Below the pieces are notes generated by a model that searched no databases, was not told where the DNA came from, and was given only the letters and a program-made list of their open reading frames with translations. Both the position numbers and the translations under genes were made by a program. A DNA stretch of 64,000 nucleotides from Streptomyces sp. NBC_00083 (lineage in GTDB: Bacteria; Actinomycetota; Actinomycetes; Streptomycetales; Streptomycetaceae). Position 1 is the stretch's first letter, and each line of letters opens with the position of its first letter. Of this stretch, positions 40,960 through 50,080 are shown one piece after another. The DNA is taken from positions 744,001 through 808,000 of the forward strand of contig NZ_JAPELY010000003.1 in the NCBI RefSeq assembly GCF_026343295.1, written 5' to 3'.

Positions 40960-41970
40960 ATGACCTTCCGTATGCCCGCCGAGTGGACCGAGCACGAGCG
41001 CTGCCTGATGGCCTGGCCCACCCGGTCCGATCTGTGGGGCGCCGCCCTGGCGCAGGCCAAGCAGGAGTACGCCCAAGTGGCCCGCGCCATCGCAGAGTTC
41101 GAGCCGGTGACCATGGTGGCGCCGCCCGGCCACGGCGGCGAGGCCCGTACGCGGTGCGGCGAGGGCGTCGACGTCATCGAACTGCCCCTGGACGACTCGT
41201 GGTTCAGGGACTCGGCGCCGATCTTCGTACGGGACACCGAGGGCCGGCGCGCCGGCGTCGACTTCCGCTTCAACGCCTGGGGCGGCAAGCACCACCCGTA
41301 CGACGCCGACGACCGGCTCGGCGCACTGCTTCTGGACCACCTCGGCGAGAGCGCGATCCGCTCCGAGATGATCCTCGAAGGCGGCGCGATCACCGTGGAC
41401 GGCGAAGGCACCCTGATCACCACCGAACAGTGCCTGCTCCACCCCAACCGCAATCCCGGCCTGAGCAGGGACGACATCGAGGAGGAGCTCAAGGCCCGGC
41501 TCGGCGTCACCAAGGTCGTCTGGCTACCGTACGGCGGGCTCCTCGACACCGAGACCGACGGCCACGTCGACGGCGTCTGCGCCTTCGCCGCCCCGGGCAG
41601 GGTCGTGGTCCAGCTCCCCGACGATCCCGAGCACCCCGACCACGCCCGGATGCGGGCCAACCGCGCGGTGCTCGAAGCCACCCCGGACGCCCGGGGCCGC
41701 ACCCTGGAGATCATCGAGGTGCCGCAGAGCGCGTTCACCGAGGTCGACGGCGTCCCCGTCGAGGTCGGCTACCTCAACTTCTACGTCGCCAACGGCGGCG
41801 TGGTCGTCCCCGTGGCCGGTCTGCCGCAGGACGCGGAGGCGCTGGCCGTCATCGCCGCCGCCTTCCCCGACCGCAAGGTCGTCGGGGTGCCCACCCCGGC
41901 CCTGGCCTACGGAGGCGGTGGCATCCACTGCATCACCCAGCAGGTGCCGGCCGCGTCCCGGCGCGCCTGA
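40960..41970 (+). CDS. aguA: Agmatine deiminase family enzyme 2, cytosolic
   Basis: A 336-residue deiminase without a signal peptide, so it works in the cytoplasm. Agmatine deiminase makes N-carbamoylputrescine and ammonia. The sequence starts MTFRMPAEWTEHERCLMAWP, typical of AguA. Active-site motifs are DDSWFRDSAP, ETDGHVDGV and GGGGIHCITQQ with the nucleophile Cys. Unlike the two exported paralogues it keeps the AguA-type ILEGGAITVDGEG and NRNPGLSRDDIE. ATG 40960 (a GTG lies one codon earlier) follows CGAAGAGAG. Operator site 3 is upstream. The ABC importer genes follow 105 bp later. Confidence 0.9.
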   Translation: MTFRMPAEWTEHERCLMAWPTRSDLWGAALAQAKQEYAQVARAIAEFEPVTMVAPPGHGGEARTRCGEGVDVIELPLDDSWFRDSAPIFVRDTEGRRAGVDFRFNAWGGKHHPYDADDRLGALLLDHLGESAIRSEMILEGGAITVDGEGTLITTEQCLLHPNRNPGLSRDDIEEELKARLGVTKVVWLPYGGLLDTETDGHVDGVCAFAAPGRVVVQLPDDPEHPDHARMRANRAVLEATPDARGRTLEIIEVPQSAFTEVDGVPVEVGYLNFYVANGGVVVPVAGLPQDAEALAVIAAAFPDRKVVGVPTPALAYGGGGIHCITQQVPAASRRA

Positions 41971-42075
41971 CCCTTCCGCCTCGCGCCGCCCCCGGGCCCG
42001 GCCTGTGACCGCCCAGGCCGGACCGGGCACCCCCGCTCCACCTTCATCGCGCCCGTACGGAGAGGAACCGCGCCG

Positions 42076-43734
42076 ATGCCCACCCCACCACCCCGGCCGG
42101 GAGAACGCCGTCCCCACCGGCTCGTCCTGATCGCCGCGGCCGCCCTGTCCGGGGCGCTCCTGATCTCCGCCTGCGCGGGACCGCCCGGCACCAACTCCCC
42201 GGCCGCGGCGGCCGACTTCAAGCTCTCCGCCGGCACCCCGCCCGCCAAGGGCGACATCGACTCCTTCAGCTGGGCCCTGTACGCGGAGCCCCCGACGCTC
42301 GACTACATCTCCGCCTTCGACTATCCGCAGAACATGATCCTCTCCAATGTCTGCGAGAGCTTGATGCGCTGGACGCCCCAGCTCGGGACGGCGCCGGGCC
42401 TGGCCGAGAAGGCGGCCAACCCCGACCCGCTGACCTGGGTCTACGACCTGCGCCCCGGGGTGCGCTTCCACAACGGCTCCACCATGACCGCCGACGACGT
42501 CGTCTTCAGCCTCGGCCGGCAGATGAACCCGGACAACGGGGCGTCCTGGGCGCAGGTCTTCGAGAACGTCGGCTCGGTCGCCAGGACCGGTCCGCTCCAG
42601 GTCACCGTGAAACTGAAACGGCCCGACTCCCAGTTCCCCCAGTACATGGCGACCGCCGCGGGCGTCGTCGCTAGCCGGACCGGGGTCGAGGCGGCGGGCA
42701 AGGACTACGGCACCTCGGGCGGCCTCGACTGCACGGGACCCTACGAGCTCGGCAGATGGGAGAAGGGCCAGTCGATCGAGCTCGACCGGTTCACGGGGTA
42801 CTGGGGTGCCAAGGCCAAGTCCGGCAAGGTGCTGTTCCGCTTCCTCACCGACTCCTCGGCGCGCACCAAGGCCATGCTCAACGGTGAGGTGGACGGCGGG
42901 TACCTCATCCCCACCGAGAGCTACGGCGCGCTGCGCTCCAGCGGCGTGGGCACCCTCTCCTTCGGCGAGGGCCTCAGCACCGACAACGTCAACGTGACCA
43001 ACATGCACGGCGTGCTCGGCGACGTCCGCGTGCGGCGTGCCCTGTCGCTGGCCCTCGACCGTCGCGGCTTCGTCAAGACCGGCCTCGGAGGGGCAGGCAC
43101 GGTCACCAACTCGCTGACCACGAGGGCTGCTTGGGCCGCCGCTCCGGAACAGGCGCGGCAGGCCGCGTTCGCGGGGCTTCCCTCCACCGAGCCGAACCTC
43201 GACGAAGCGAGAAAGCTCGTCAGGGAAGCCGGGGCCACCGGCAAGAAGGTCACCGTCGCGACCAGCTCGATCGGACAGGACGTGTCCCTGCTCGCCACGG
43301 CTCTCCAGGCCGCCGGCACCCAGATCGGACTTGACGTCCAGCTGAAGACGATCGCGCCCAACGCCTTCACGGCCCTGTTCACCGACCCCAAGGCGCGCGA
43401 AGGCATCGACCTCTTCCCGGAGACGTACTACGACTCCATCACCGACCCCCTCGACCTCCTCAGCAACTTCCGCACCGGCGCCTACCAGAACTACGCCGGA
43501 TACAGCGACCCCGCCTACGACCGGCTCGTCGACCAGGCGCGCGCCGCCTACGACCCGGCCGCCCGGTTCGCCGTCGAGGCGAAGCTCCAGCAGAAGGCCG
43601 CCGAGCAGGTGCTGTGGATCCCGGTCGCCGAATGGCCCACCGCCGTGTTCCTCAACAAGCGGATCACCGGCGCCCCCACCACCATTTCCTACCTGTACTA
43701 CCCCTGGGCCGCGGATGTGGGGGCCGCGCGGTGA
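42076..43734 (+). CDS. ABC importer substrate-binding lipoprotein (peptide/nickel family)
   Basis: A 552-residue solute-binding protein of family 5 (DppA/OppA/NikA). The lipobox is LLISAC (about residue 34). Family blocks are EPPTLDYISAFDYPQNMI, WVYDLRPGVRFHNGSTMTADDVVFSL, CTGPYELGRWEKGQSIEL and VRRALSLALDRRGFV. It should capture a small peptide, oligocation or metal chelate outside the cell. The context suggests an arginine-derived or ureido compound; nickel for urease is an alternative. The stop overlaps the first permease start. Confidence 0.9.
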   Translation: MPTPPPRPGERRPHRLVLIAAAALSGALLISACAGPPGTNSPAAAADFKLSAGTPPAKGDIDSFSWALYAEPPTLDYISAFDYPQNMILSNVCESLMRWTPQLGTAPGLAEKAANPDPLTWVYDLRPGVRFHNGSTMTADDVVFSLGRQMNPDNGASWAQVFENVGSVARTGPLQVTVKLKRPDSQFPQYMATAAGVVASRTGVEAAGKDYGTSGGLDCTGPYELGRWEKGQSIELDRFTGYWGAKAKSGKVLFRFLTDSSARTKAMLNGEVDGGYLIPTESYGALRSSGVGTLSFGEGLSTDNVNVTNMHGVLGDVRVRRALSLALDRRGFVKTGLGGAGTVTNSLTTRAAWAAAPEQARQAAFAGLPSTEPNLDEARKLVREAGATGKKVTVATSSIGQDVSLLATALQAAGTQIGLDVQLKTIAPNAFTALFTDPKAREGIDLFPETYYDSITDPLDLLSNFRTGAYQNYAGYSDPAYDRLVDQARAAYDPAARFAVEAKLQQKAAEQVLWIPVAEWPTAVFLNKRITGAPTTISYLYYPWAADVGAAR

Positions 43735-44690
43735 ACTTCCTCCGATTCGCCCTGCGCCGCGTCGCCGAAATGGCGGCCACCCTGCTCGCGGCCTCGTTCG
43801 TGATCTTCGGCGCGATGTATCTGGCGCCGGGCAGCCCGGCCAGCTTCCTCCTGTCCGGCCGCTCCGCCTCACCGTCCGCACTGGAGGCGGTCAACCGGCA
43901 GTACCACCTCGACGACCCGTTCGCCGTACGGTACTTCCGCTGGCTCGGACAGCTGCTGCACGGCGACTTCGGCCGCTCGATCACCTACCGCACCGATGTG
44001 TCGCGGCTGCTCGCCGACCGGCTTCCGAGCACCCTGCTCCTGGTCGCCATGGCGCTGCTCCTCGTCGTGGTCGTGGGTCTGGTGCTCGGCCGGATCGCCG
44101 CGGTGCGCGGCGGCGCCGTGGACTCGACGATCCTGGTCACCACCACCCTCGCCGTGGGGACGCCGTCCTTCGTCGCCGCCGTCCTGCTCCAGGGGATGTT
44201 CGCGGTGCGGCTGCACTGGTTCCCGGCCGGCGGCACCGGGAACGGGCTCGCGGGGATGGTCTGGCACCTGACCCTGCCCGCCGTCGCGCTCGCCCTGTAC
44301 CTCATCGGCATGCTCGCCCGGGTCACCCGCAGCGCCATGGTCGAGGTCCTCGGGCAGGAGCATGTGACCGTCGCCCTCAGCAGAGGCGTGCCCCGGGGCA
44401 AGGTGATGGGCCGGCATGTCTTCCGCAACGCCCTCGGCACCGTCCTCACCACCGGCGGCCTCATCGTGTCCACGCTCCTGGTGTGCACCGTCCTCGTCGA
44501 GTCGGCGTTCGGCGTCGGCGGCATAGGCCAGCTCCTCGAACTGTCCATCACCACCAAGGACTTCCCCACCGTGCAGGCCATCTCGCTCACCATGGTCGGC
44601 CTGTTCATGGCGGTGAACCTCGCCGTCGACCTGGCCCACCCCCTGGTCGACCCGCGCATCGCCCTCGGCCCCCGGAGGTCCGCCGCATGA
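43731..44690 (+). CDS. ABC importer permease 1 (DppB-like)
   Basis: A 319-residue membrane permease with six segments. It opens FLRFALRRVAEMAATLLAAS, then the DppB-type GSPASFLLSGRSASPSALEAV and FGRSITYR. The cytoplasmic EAA loop is around LARVTRSAMVEVLGQEHVTV. The GTG start overlaps the binding-protein stop by four bases. It pairs with the permease encoded next to form the channel. Confidence 0.9.
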   Translation: MNFLRFALRRVAEMAATLLAASFVIFGAMYLAPGSPASFLLSGRSASPSALEAVNRQYHLDDPFAVRYFRWLGQLLHGDFGRSITYRTDVSRLLADRLPSTLLLVAMALLLVVVVGLVLGRIAAVRGGAVDSTILVTTTLAVGTPSFVAAVLLQGMFAVRLHWFPAGGTGNGLAGMVWHLTLPAVALALYLIGMLARVTRSAMVEVLGQEHVTVALSRGVPRGKVMGRHVFRNALGTVLTTGGLIVSTLLVCTVLVESAFGVGGIGQLLELSITTKDFPTVQAISLTMVGLFMAVNLAVDLAHPLVDPRIALGPRRSAA

Positions 44691-45541
44691 GCGTCGCCGT
44701 CCTGCGGCGCCCGGGTCCCTCCCGGCTCCGCGCCCCTCGTGCCCCCCTGTACCTGCTGTGCCTCGGCTTCGTCGTCCTCGTCGTCCTCGCGGCACTCCTC
44801 GCCCCCTGGATCTCGCCCGCCGACCCCAACGCCGTGGACCTCGGCAACGCGCTCGCGGGACCGTCCGCCGCCCACCCCTTCGGCGTCGACTCCTCCGGGC
44901 GCGACACCCTGGCCCGGCTGGTCACCGGCGCCCGCACCTCGCTCCTCGGGCCGCTCGGCGTGGTCGCCTTCTCCACCCTGGCCGGCGTGATCATCGGAAC
45001 CACCGCCGCGTGGCGCGGCGGCTGGCTCGACTCCGTCCTCTCGCGCGGCACGGAGCTGGTCTTCGCGTTTCCCGGCATGCTCCTCGCGATCCTCATCGTC
45101 GCGGTGTACGGAGAGGGCCTCACCGCCCCGGTCGCCGCACTCGCCGTCGCCTACCTCCCCTACGTCAGCCGGCTCACCCGCTCCCTGGTGCTCGCCGAAC
45201 GCGAACGCCCCTATGTGAAGGCCTACGTGGTGCAGGGCCACTCCGCCATAGGGATCTGCCTGCGGCACGTCCTGCCCAATGTCGGCCCCGTCGTCCTCGC
45301 CCAGTCCACCATCAACTTCGGGTACGCCCTCATCGACCTGGCCGGGCTCTCCTTCCTCGGCCTCGGCGTCCCCGCCCTCACGCCCGACTGGGGCCGCATG
45401 GTGCTCGACGGCCAGACCGCGATCCAGCGCGGCTACCCGCTCTCGGCGATCTGGCCGTGCGTCGCGATCGTGCTCACCGTCGTCGCGTTCAACGTCGTCG
45501 GCGAGCACTGGGCCGACCGCGTCGCCAGGAGGAACCCATGA
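44687..45541 (+). CDS. ABC importer permease 2 (DppC-like)
   Basis: A 284-residue membrane permease. The N-terminal segment is followed by APWISPADPNAVDLGNALAG and PFGVDSSGRDTLARLV, hallmarks of DppC. The EAA loop is at LVLAERERPYVKAYVVQGHS, and the C-terminal region DLAGLSFLGLGVPALTPDWG is also typical. The ATG overlaps the previous stop codon (ATGA). Confidence 0.9.
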   Translation: MSVAVLRRPGPSRLRAPRAPLYLLCLGFVVLVVLAALLAPWISPADPNAVDLGNALAGPSAAHPFGVDSSGRDTLARLVTGARTSLLGPLGVVAFSTLAGVIIGTTAAWRGGWLDSVLSRGTELVFAFPGMLLAILIVAVYGEGLTAPVAALAVAYLPYVSRLTRSLVLAERERPYVKAYVVQGHSAIGICLRHVLPNVGPVVLAQSTINFGYALIDLAGLSFLGLGVPALTPDWGRMVLDGQTAIQRGYPLSAIWPCVAIVLTVVAFNVVGEHWADRVARRNP

Positions 45542-46578
45542 ACACCCGTACAAAACAAGGTACTTGGGCATCCGAAGGGCCCGCCGCCGCACCGCCCGTG
45601 CTCGACGTACGAGGGCTGAGGCTGCGCCTTGCGCACACCGCGCGGCCCGTACTCGACGGTGTCGACCTCACCGTGTCCGCGGGGGAGACCGTCGCCCTGG
45701 TCGGCGAATCGGGCTCCGGCAAGACCCTCACCTCGCGCAGCGTGCTGCGCCTCCTACCTCCCGGCGCCACCGCGCAGGGCGTCGTCGAGGTCGCGGGCGA
45801 GGACGTGCTCACCATGAGCGCCAAGCGGCTGCGCGCGCTGCGCACCGGCACGGCCGCCATGATCTTCCAGGACCCCCGCGCGGCCATCAACCCGCTGCGC
45901 CGGATCGGTGACTTCCTCACCGAGAGCCTGCGCCTCACCACCCGGACCTCCGCCGAGGAGGCCGAACGCAGGGCGGGCGAGCTGCTCGTCGCGGTCGGTC
46001 TCCCTCCGGAGATCATGCGGCGCTACCCCGGGCAGCTCTCCGGCGGCATGCTCCAACGCGTCATGATCGCCGCCGCGTTGATGGGGAACCCCGCTCTGCT
46101 CCTCGCCGATGAGGCCACCACCGCCCTGGACGTCACCACCCAGGCCGAGATCGTCGCACTCCTCGCGGACCTGCGGGACCGCTTCGGCACCGGGCTGCTC
46201 TTCGTCACGCATGACCTCGGCCTCGCCGCGGCCATCAGCGACCGGGTGTACGTGATGTACGCCGGCCGGATCGTCGAGTCGGGCCCCGTCGACGCCCTGT
46301 TCGCCCGCCCGCGGCACCCGTACACGGCGGCCCTGCTCGCGGCCACCCCGCGACTCGACGCGCCGCGGGGCCGGCTGAACGCCATCGATGGTCAACCACC
46401 CGATCTGCTGGCCGAGTTGACGGGGTGTCCGTTCGCGCCGCGGTGTGCCCACGCCAGCGCGCTCTGTGCGGAACGGGCGCCCGAGGACCGGTCGGTCACG
46501 GACGACCCGGCCGGGCGGGAACACCGTGTCGCCTGCCACCACAGCGACCGACTCGAGGGGAGCGCCGCCCATGGGTGA
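45538..46578 (+). CDS. ABC importer ATPase 1 (DppD-like)
   Basis: A 346-residue ATPase. Walker A is GESGSGKT, the signature is LSGGMLQRV, and Walker B is LLLADEATTALD; the oligopeptide-family C-terminal zone with CPFAPRCAHASALC (four cysteines) is present. The cysteines suggest an iron-sulfur or metal site, as reported for DppD-type proteins. The ATG overlaps the previous stop codon by four bases; AGGAGG precedes it. Confidence 0.92.
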   Translation: MNTRTKQGTWASEGPAAAPPVLDVRGLRLRLAHTARPVLDGVDLTVSAGETVALVGESGSGKTLTSRSVLRLLPPGATAQGVVEVAGEDVLTMSAKRLRALRTGTAAMIFQDPRAAINPLRRIGDFLTESLRLTTRTSAEEAERRAGELLVAVGLPPEIMRRYPGQLSGGMLQRVMIAAALMGNPALLLADEATTALDVTTQAEIVALLADLRDRFGTGLLFVTHDLGLAAAISDRVYVMYAGRIVESGPVDALFARPRHPYTAALLAATPRLDAPRGRLNAIDGQPPDLLAELTGCPFAPRCAHASALCAERAPEDRSVTDDPAGREHRVACHHSDRLEGSAAHG

Positions 46579-47422
46579 GACCGTGCTCCAGGTGAGCGGC
46601 CTGCACCGCCGCTACGGAACCGTCCGGGCCGTCGACGACGTGTCGTTCACCCTCGCCAGGGGCGGCTCGCTCGGCATCGTCGGCGAGTCCGGCTCCGGCA
46701 AGACCACCACGGCCCGGATCGTGGTGGGCCTGGAATCCGCGGACGCGGGCCAGGTACGGATGCGTGGCGTCGAACGCACGGGCCGGGTGCGCGGCAGGAC
46801 GGCCCGGCTCGCACGGGCCCGCGACGTACAGATGGTCTTCCAGGACCCCTTCCTCTCCCTCGATCCACGGCTGAGCGTGGCGGCCGGACTGCGCGAAACC
46901 CTGCGCCTCCACTTCCCCGGCGCCGACCACACCCGCCGTATCGCCGAACTCCTCGACCAGGTCGGCCTCGGCGCGCGGACCCACGACGCGCTGCCCCGGC
47001 AGCTCTCGGGCGGGCAGCGCCAGCGCGTCGCCATCGCCCGCGCGCTCGCCGTGGAGCCCGCCGTGCTCGTCCTGGACGAGGCCGTGGCGGCCCTGGACGT
47101 GTCGGTGCAGGCCCAGATCCTCAACCTGCTGGCCGACATCCGCGCGGAGACCGGCGTCGGCTATCTGTTCATCACCCACGACCTCGGGGTGGTGCGCTGC
47201 GTCACCGATGACGTGATCGTCATGCGGCAGGGCCGGATCGTCGAAGAGGGCAGCACGGCGCAGGTCCTCGCGCAGCCTCAACACCCCTACACCCGGCTCC
47301 TCCTGGAGTCCGTGCCGCGCCCCGGCTGGGACCCCCACGCCATCACGGCCGCCCGCAGGGCCCTGGACCCCGCCCCGGCGCACCCCGACCGCACCACCAG
47401 GCAGAGCACCGCACACCACTGA
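46571..47422 (+). CDS. ABC importer ATPase 2 (DppF-like)
   Basis: A 283-residue ATPase. Walker A is GESGSGKTT, Q-loop MVFQDPFLSLDPR, signature LSGGQRQRV, Walker B VLVLDEAVAALDV (usually DEPVSALDV; Ala replaces Pro), and the switch His in FITHDLGVV. It overlaps the first ATPase by eight bases. The C-terminal cysteine block of DppF is absent, making it shorter than typical. Deiminase 3 starts 13 bp downstream, so it is in the same transcript. Confidence 0.92.
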   Translation: MGETVLQVSGLHRRYGTVRAVDDVSFTLARGGSLGIVGESGSGKTTTARIVVGLESADAGQVRMRGVERTGRVRGRTARLARARDVQMVFQDPFLSLDPRLSVAAGLRETLRLHFPGADHTRRIAELLDQVGLGARTHDALPRQLSGGQRQRVAIARALAVEPAVLVLDEAVAALDVSVQAQILNLLADIRAETGVGYLFITHDLGVVRCVTDDVIVMRQGRIVEEGSTAQVLAQPQHPYTRLLLESVPRPGWDPHAITAARRALDPAPAHPDRTTRQSTAHH

Positions 47423-47435
47423 TGGGAGATCAACG

Positions 47436-48590
47436 ATGAACGACCACTCCGCATCACCCACCCCCACCCCCCGCCACCTCGGCAGGCGGGGCTTCCTCGC
47501 CGCCACCGGCGTCGCGGCGGCCGGCGCGGCCTGGGCGGTCACCGGGGGCGGCAGGGCGCACGCCGCTCCGGCCCCGGCTGCCGCGGGCTTCGCCGTGCCC
47601 GTCGACACCGTTCCGCACACCCGCACCTGGATGGCCTGGCCCGACAGCAGCGCCATCTGGGGCCGTCAACTGGCGGGCGTCCAGGCCAACATCGCGCTCA
47701 TCGCCAAGACCATCGCCCGATACGAACCCGTCACGCTCTGCGCCAACCCGGCGAGCGTCGCGAAGGCGCGCAGCGCGTGCGGCTCCGGGGTCACCGTGAT
47801 CGACTCGATCCCGGTCGACGACTGCTGGATGCGCGACACGGGACCGGTCTTCCGTACCGACGGGGCCGGCGGCCTGGACTCCGTCGGCCTCAACTTCAAC
47901 GGCTGGGGCAACAAGCAGACCCACGCCAAGGACGCCCTCGTCGCCCAGCGCATAGCGGCGAGCCTCGGAGTCGCGTTCACCGCGGCGGGACTCGTCGGCG
48001 AGGGAGGGGCGGTGGAGACGGACGGGAACGGCACCCTCATGGCGACGCGCAGCAGTCTCGTCAACACCAACCGCAACCCCAAGCTCAAGGAGGCCCAGAT
48101 CGAAGCGGCACTGTGCGACGCGTTCGGCGCGGACCAGGTGATCTGGTTCAACGGGGTCACCGGCCGCGACATCACCGACGACCATGTGGACGCCACCTCC
48201 CGCTTCCTCGGGGCCGGCGCCGGCCTCGTCCAGATGCCCCTGGCCTCGGACAACGACGCCTGGTCCAAGGACGCCCGTCAGCAGTACCAGATCCTCTCGG
48301 CGGCCAGGGACGCCGACGGCACCCCGATCGGCGTCACCCAGATCCAGGGCCCCGACTACAACCGCATCCGGTCGAGCGACCCCGACTTCGTGGCCGCGTA
48401 CGCCAACTACTACGTGTGCAACGGTGCGGTGATCTCCGCCCAGTTCGGCGACGCCCGCGCCGATTCCGCGGCCAGGGCGAGCCTTCAACGGCTCTTCCCG
48501 GGCCGGGTGGTGGAACAGCTCAACATCGACAGCCTCGGCGCGGGCGGCGGTGGCATCCACTGCGTCACCCAGCAGCAGCCCCGAGTCTGA
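47436..48590 (+). CDS. Agmatine deiminase family enzyme 3, Tat-secreted
   Basis: A 384-residue exported deiminase. The Tat signal is HLGRRGFLAATGVAAAG, with a likely signal-peptidase cut after AHA (about residue 42), so it is freely secreted, in contrast to the lipoprotein paralogue. Active-site motifs are DDCWMRDTGPV, ITDDHVDATS and GGGGIHCVTQQ. It shares LNFNGWGNKQTHAKDALVAQ with paralogue 1. It is the last gene of the importer operon (13-bp gap). The extracellular product may be the ligand of the importer. Confidence 0.9.
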   Translation: MNDHSASPTPTPRHLGRRGFLAATGVAAAGAAWAVTGGGRAHAAPAPAAAGFAVPVDTVPHTRTWMAWPDSSAIWGRQLAGVQANIALIAKTIARYEPVTLCANPASVAKARSACGSGVTVIDSIPVDDCWMRDTGPVFRTDGAGGLDSVGLNFNGWGNKQTHAKDALVAQRIAASLGVAFTAAGLVGEGGAVETDGNGTLMATRSSLVNTNRNPKLKEAQIEAALCDAFGADQVIWFNGVTGRDITDDHVDATSRFLGAGAGLVQMPLASDNDAWSKDARQQYQILSAARDADGTPIGVTQIQGPDYNRIRSSDPDFVAAYANYYVCNGAVISAQFGDARADSAARASLQRLFPGRVVEQLNIDSLGAGGGGIHCVTQQQPRV

Positions 48591-48767
48591 CCTCGGTCTT
48601 TCGGTCGATGCGGGCCCTCGGCACGCCGGGGCCAAGGGCCCGTCGATCGAGGACCAGTGGCGATCGGGCGCCGCCGGAGCGTGGACCAGGCTGGGGTGTG
48701 CCGCCGGACGACACGCTGCCGACGGCGTTCCGCTTCCGCACCCCGACTTCGAGAGGTTCCTCCCTTG

Positions 48768-49379
48768 ATGTTCTCCCGGCCGACCCGCACCCCGCGTCCC
48801 CGCGTGGCTGCCGCCGCGATCGTCACCGCCGCCGTAGCGGGCGTGTCCCTCGCCGTGGCCTCCCCGGCCTCCGCCGCGTACGGCCCCGACTACGGCGACG
48901 GGTGGGTCAACGGCTACACCGGCAACTACAGCGACAACTGGACGAAGAACTACAACAAGGACTACGGCGACGCCTGGACGCCGCGCGTGCCGGCCCAGAA
49001 CCGGGCCGACGTCGCCCTCTCCGCGTCCGGGCCCGCGCACATCGACCACGGCCAGGAGCAGCTGTGGACGGTGCGGATCACCAACACCGGCAAGTCCACG
49101 GCCCACGGGGTGCGTTCGGTCACCACGATGCCCAACGGCATCGAGCACCGCGCCCACCGCGTCGTCGAGGGCTCCGCCCAGGCGGTCCTCGGCGGCGACG
49201 GCAGCGTCGTGGCGACGATCGGCGCCCTGAAGCCGGGCGAGACCGTACGCCTGCAGATAGCGGGCCGTGGGCCCTCGCACGGCGGCGGCACGGTGCAGCT
49301 CGTCACCAAGGTGACCACCACGTCGCCGGAGAAGAGCACCTCCAACAACACCGCCGCGGTGCGGACCCGCATCGCCTGA
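48768..49379 (+). CDS. Secreted protein with DUF11/CARDB-like domain
   Basis: A 203-residue secreted protein. A Sec signal peptide (AAAAIVTAAVAGVSLAVASP) ends at ASAAY. A Tyr/Gly/Asn-rich stretch follows (YGPDYGDGWVNGYTGNYSDN), then a beta-sandwich resembling DUF11 (LWTVRITNTGKSTAHGVRSV, LKPGETVRLQI, KSTSNNTAAV). Such domains are usually adhesive or structural. The ATG at 48768 is preceded by GAGAGG. The promoter region after deiminase 3 is separate, and a strong terminator follows. Confidence 0.8.
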   Translation: MFSRPTRTPRPRVAAAAIVTAAVAGVSLAVASPASAAYGPDYGDGWVNGYTGNYSDNWTKNYNKDYGDAWTPRVPAQNRADVALSASGPAHIDHGQEQLWTVRITNTGKSTAHGVRSVTTMPNGIEHRAHRVVEGSAQAVLGGDGSVVATIGALKPGETVRLQIAGRGPSHGGGTVQLVTKVTTTSPEKSTSNNTAAVRTRIA

Positions 49380-49387
49380 GTGACGGC

Positions 49388-49416
49388 GGGCGCGGGGCCC
49401 GGAAGGCCCCGCGCCC
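49388..49416 (+). terminator. Strong stem-loop terminator
   Basis: GGGCGCGGGGCC (49388-49399) pairs perfectly with GGCCCCGCGCCC (49405-49416) around a CGGAA loop, eight bp after the stop codon of the secreted protein. Confidence 0.75.
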
Positions 49417-49519
49417 TTCGGCCGTGGCCGCCCGGTCCAACCGGTCGGTCCGGGCGGGGGAGCGATGATTTCCGGGCTCGGCGGCGGTCGTTAGGAAGGA
49501 GAGCGAAAGGAGATCCACC

Positions 49520-50077
49520 ATGCCCACGCCCGGATCCGCCCAGCACCCCGCCACCGAACTCGACTCCCGGTACAGCTCCGCCCTCAACCCCCGCCCCGGG
49601 GCCGCGGGGGCCGTCGCCACGGAGTGGGCCGAGGCCCAGCGGCGGATGGAGGACGCCGAGATCTTCTGGGTGTCCACGGTCCGCCCCGACGGCCGGCTCC
49701 ACGTCACGCCGGTCATCGCCGCCTGGCACGACGGGAACCTGTACTTCTCCACCGGCCCCGGCGAGCAGAAGGCGAAGAACCTCGCCCACGACCGTCACTG
49801 CGCCCTGACCACCGGCAACAACTCCCTCACCGAAGGGCTCGACCTCGTGATCGAGGGCACGGCCGGTGCCGTGACCGATCCGGCGCTCATCGAGGAGGTG
49901 ATCGCCGCGTACGAGACGAAGTACGGGGCGCACATCACCGCGCCCGACGGCACCTTCCACGGCCTCGGCGACGGCTTCCGCACGGGGAACGTGGCGGTGT
50001 TCGCGGTCGCCCCGGACACGGCGTACGGCTTCGGCCGCGACGGCGGGGCCTTCACCCACACGCGCTGGACGTTCTGA
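49520..50077 (+). CDS. PNPOx-fold flavin/F420-binding protein
   Basis: A 185-residue split-barrel protein. Landmarks are FWVSTVRPDGRLHVTPVIAAW, LYFSTGPGEQKAKNLAHDRHC and LVIEGTAGAVTD, the pattern of actinobacterial PNPOx-like F420-dependent reductases. It probably reduces or detoxifies a small molecule, or handles F420H2. GAAAGGAGA is a very strong ribosome site. It is transcribed alone toward a minus-strand methyltransferase. Confidence 0.87.
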   Translation: MPTPGSAQHPATELDSRYSSALNPRPGAAGAVATEWAEAQRRMEDAEIFWVSTVRPDGRLHVTPVIAAWHDGNLYFSTGPGEQKAKNLAHDRHCALTTGNNSLTEGLDLVIEGTAGAVTDPALIEEVIAAYETKYGAHITAPDGTFHGLGDGFRTGNVAVFAVAPDTAYGFGRDGGAFTHTRWTF

Positions 50078-50080
50078 CCG

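Noticed and set aside
43985..45592. A 535-codon minus-strand frame across the permease genes
   Set aside because: Antisense to two permeases with clear motifs; Asp/Gly/Arg-rich and featureless.
42076..47422. ABC importer as a plain nickel transporter for urease
   Set aside because: Not excluded, but the binding protein is a generic family-5 lipoprotein, and two deiminase genes in the same transcript favour an organic substrate. Kept as the alternative.
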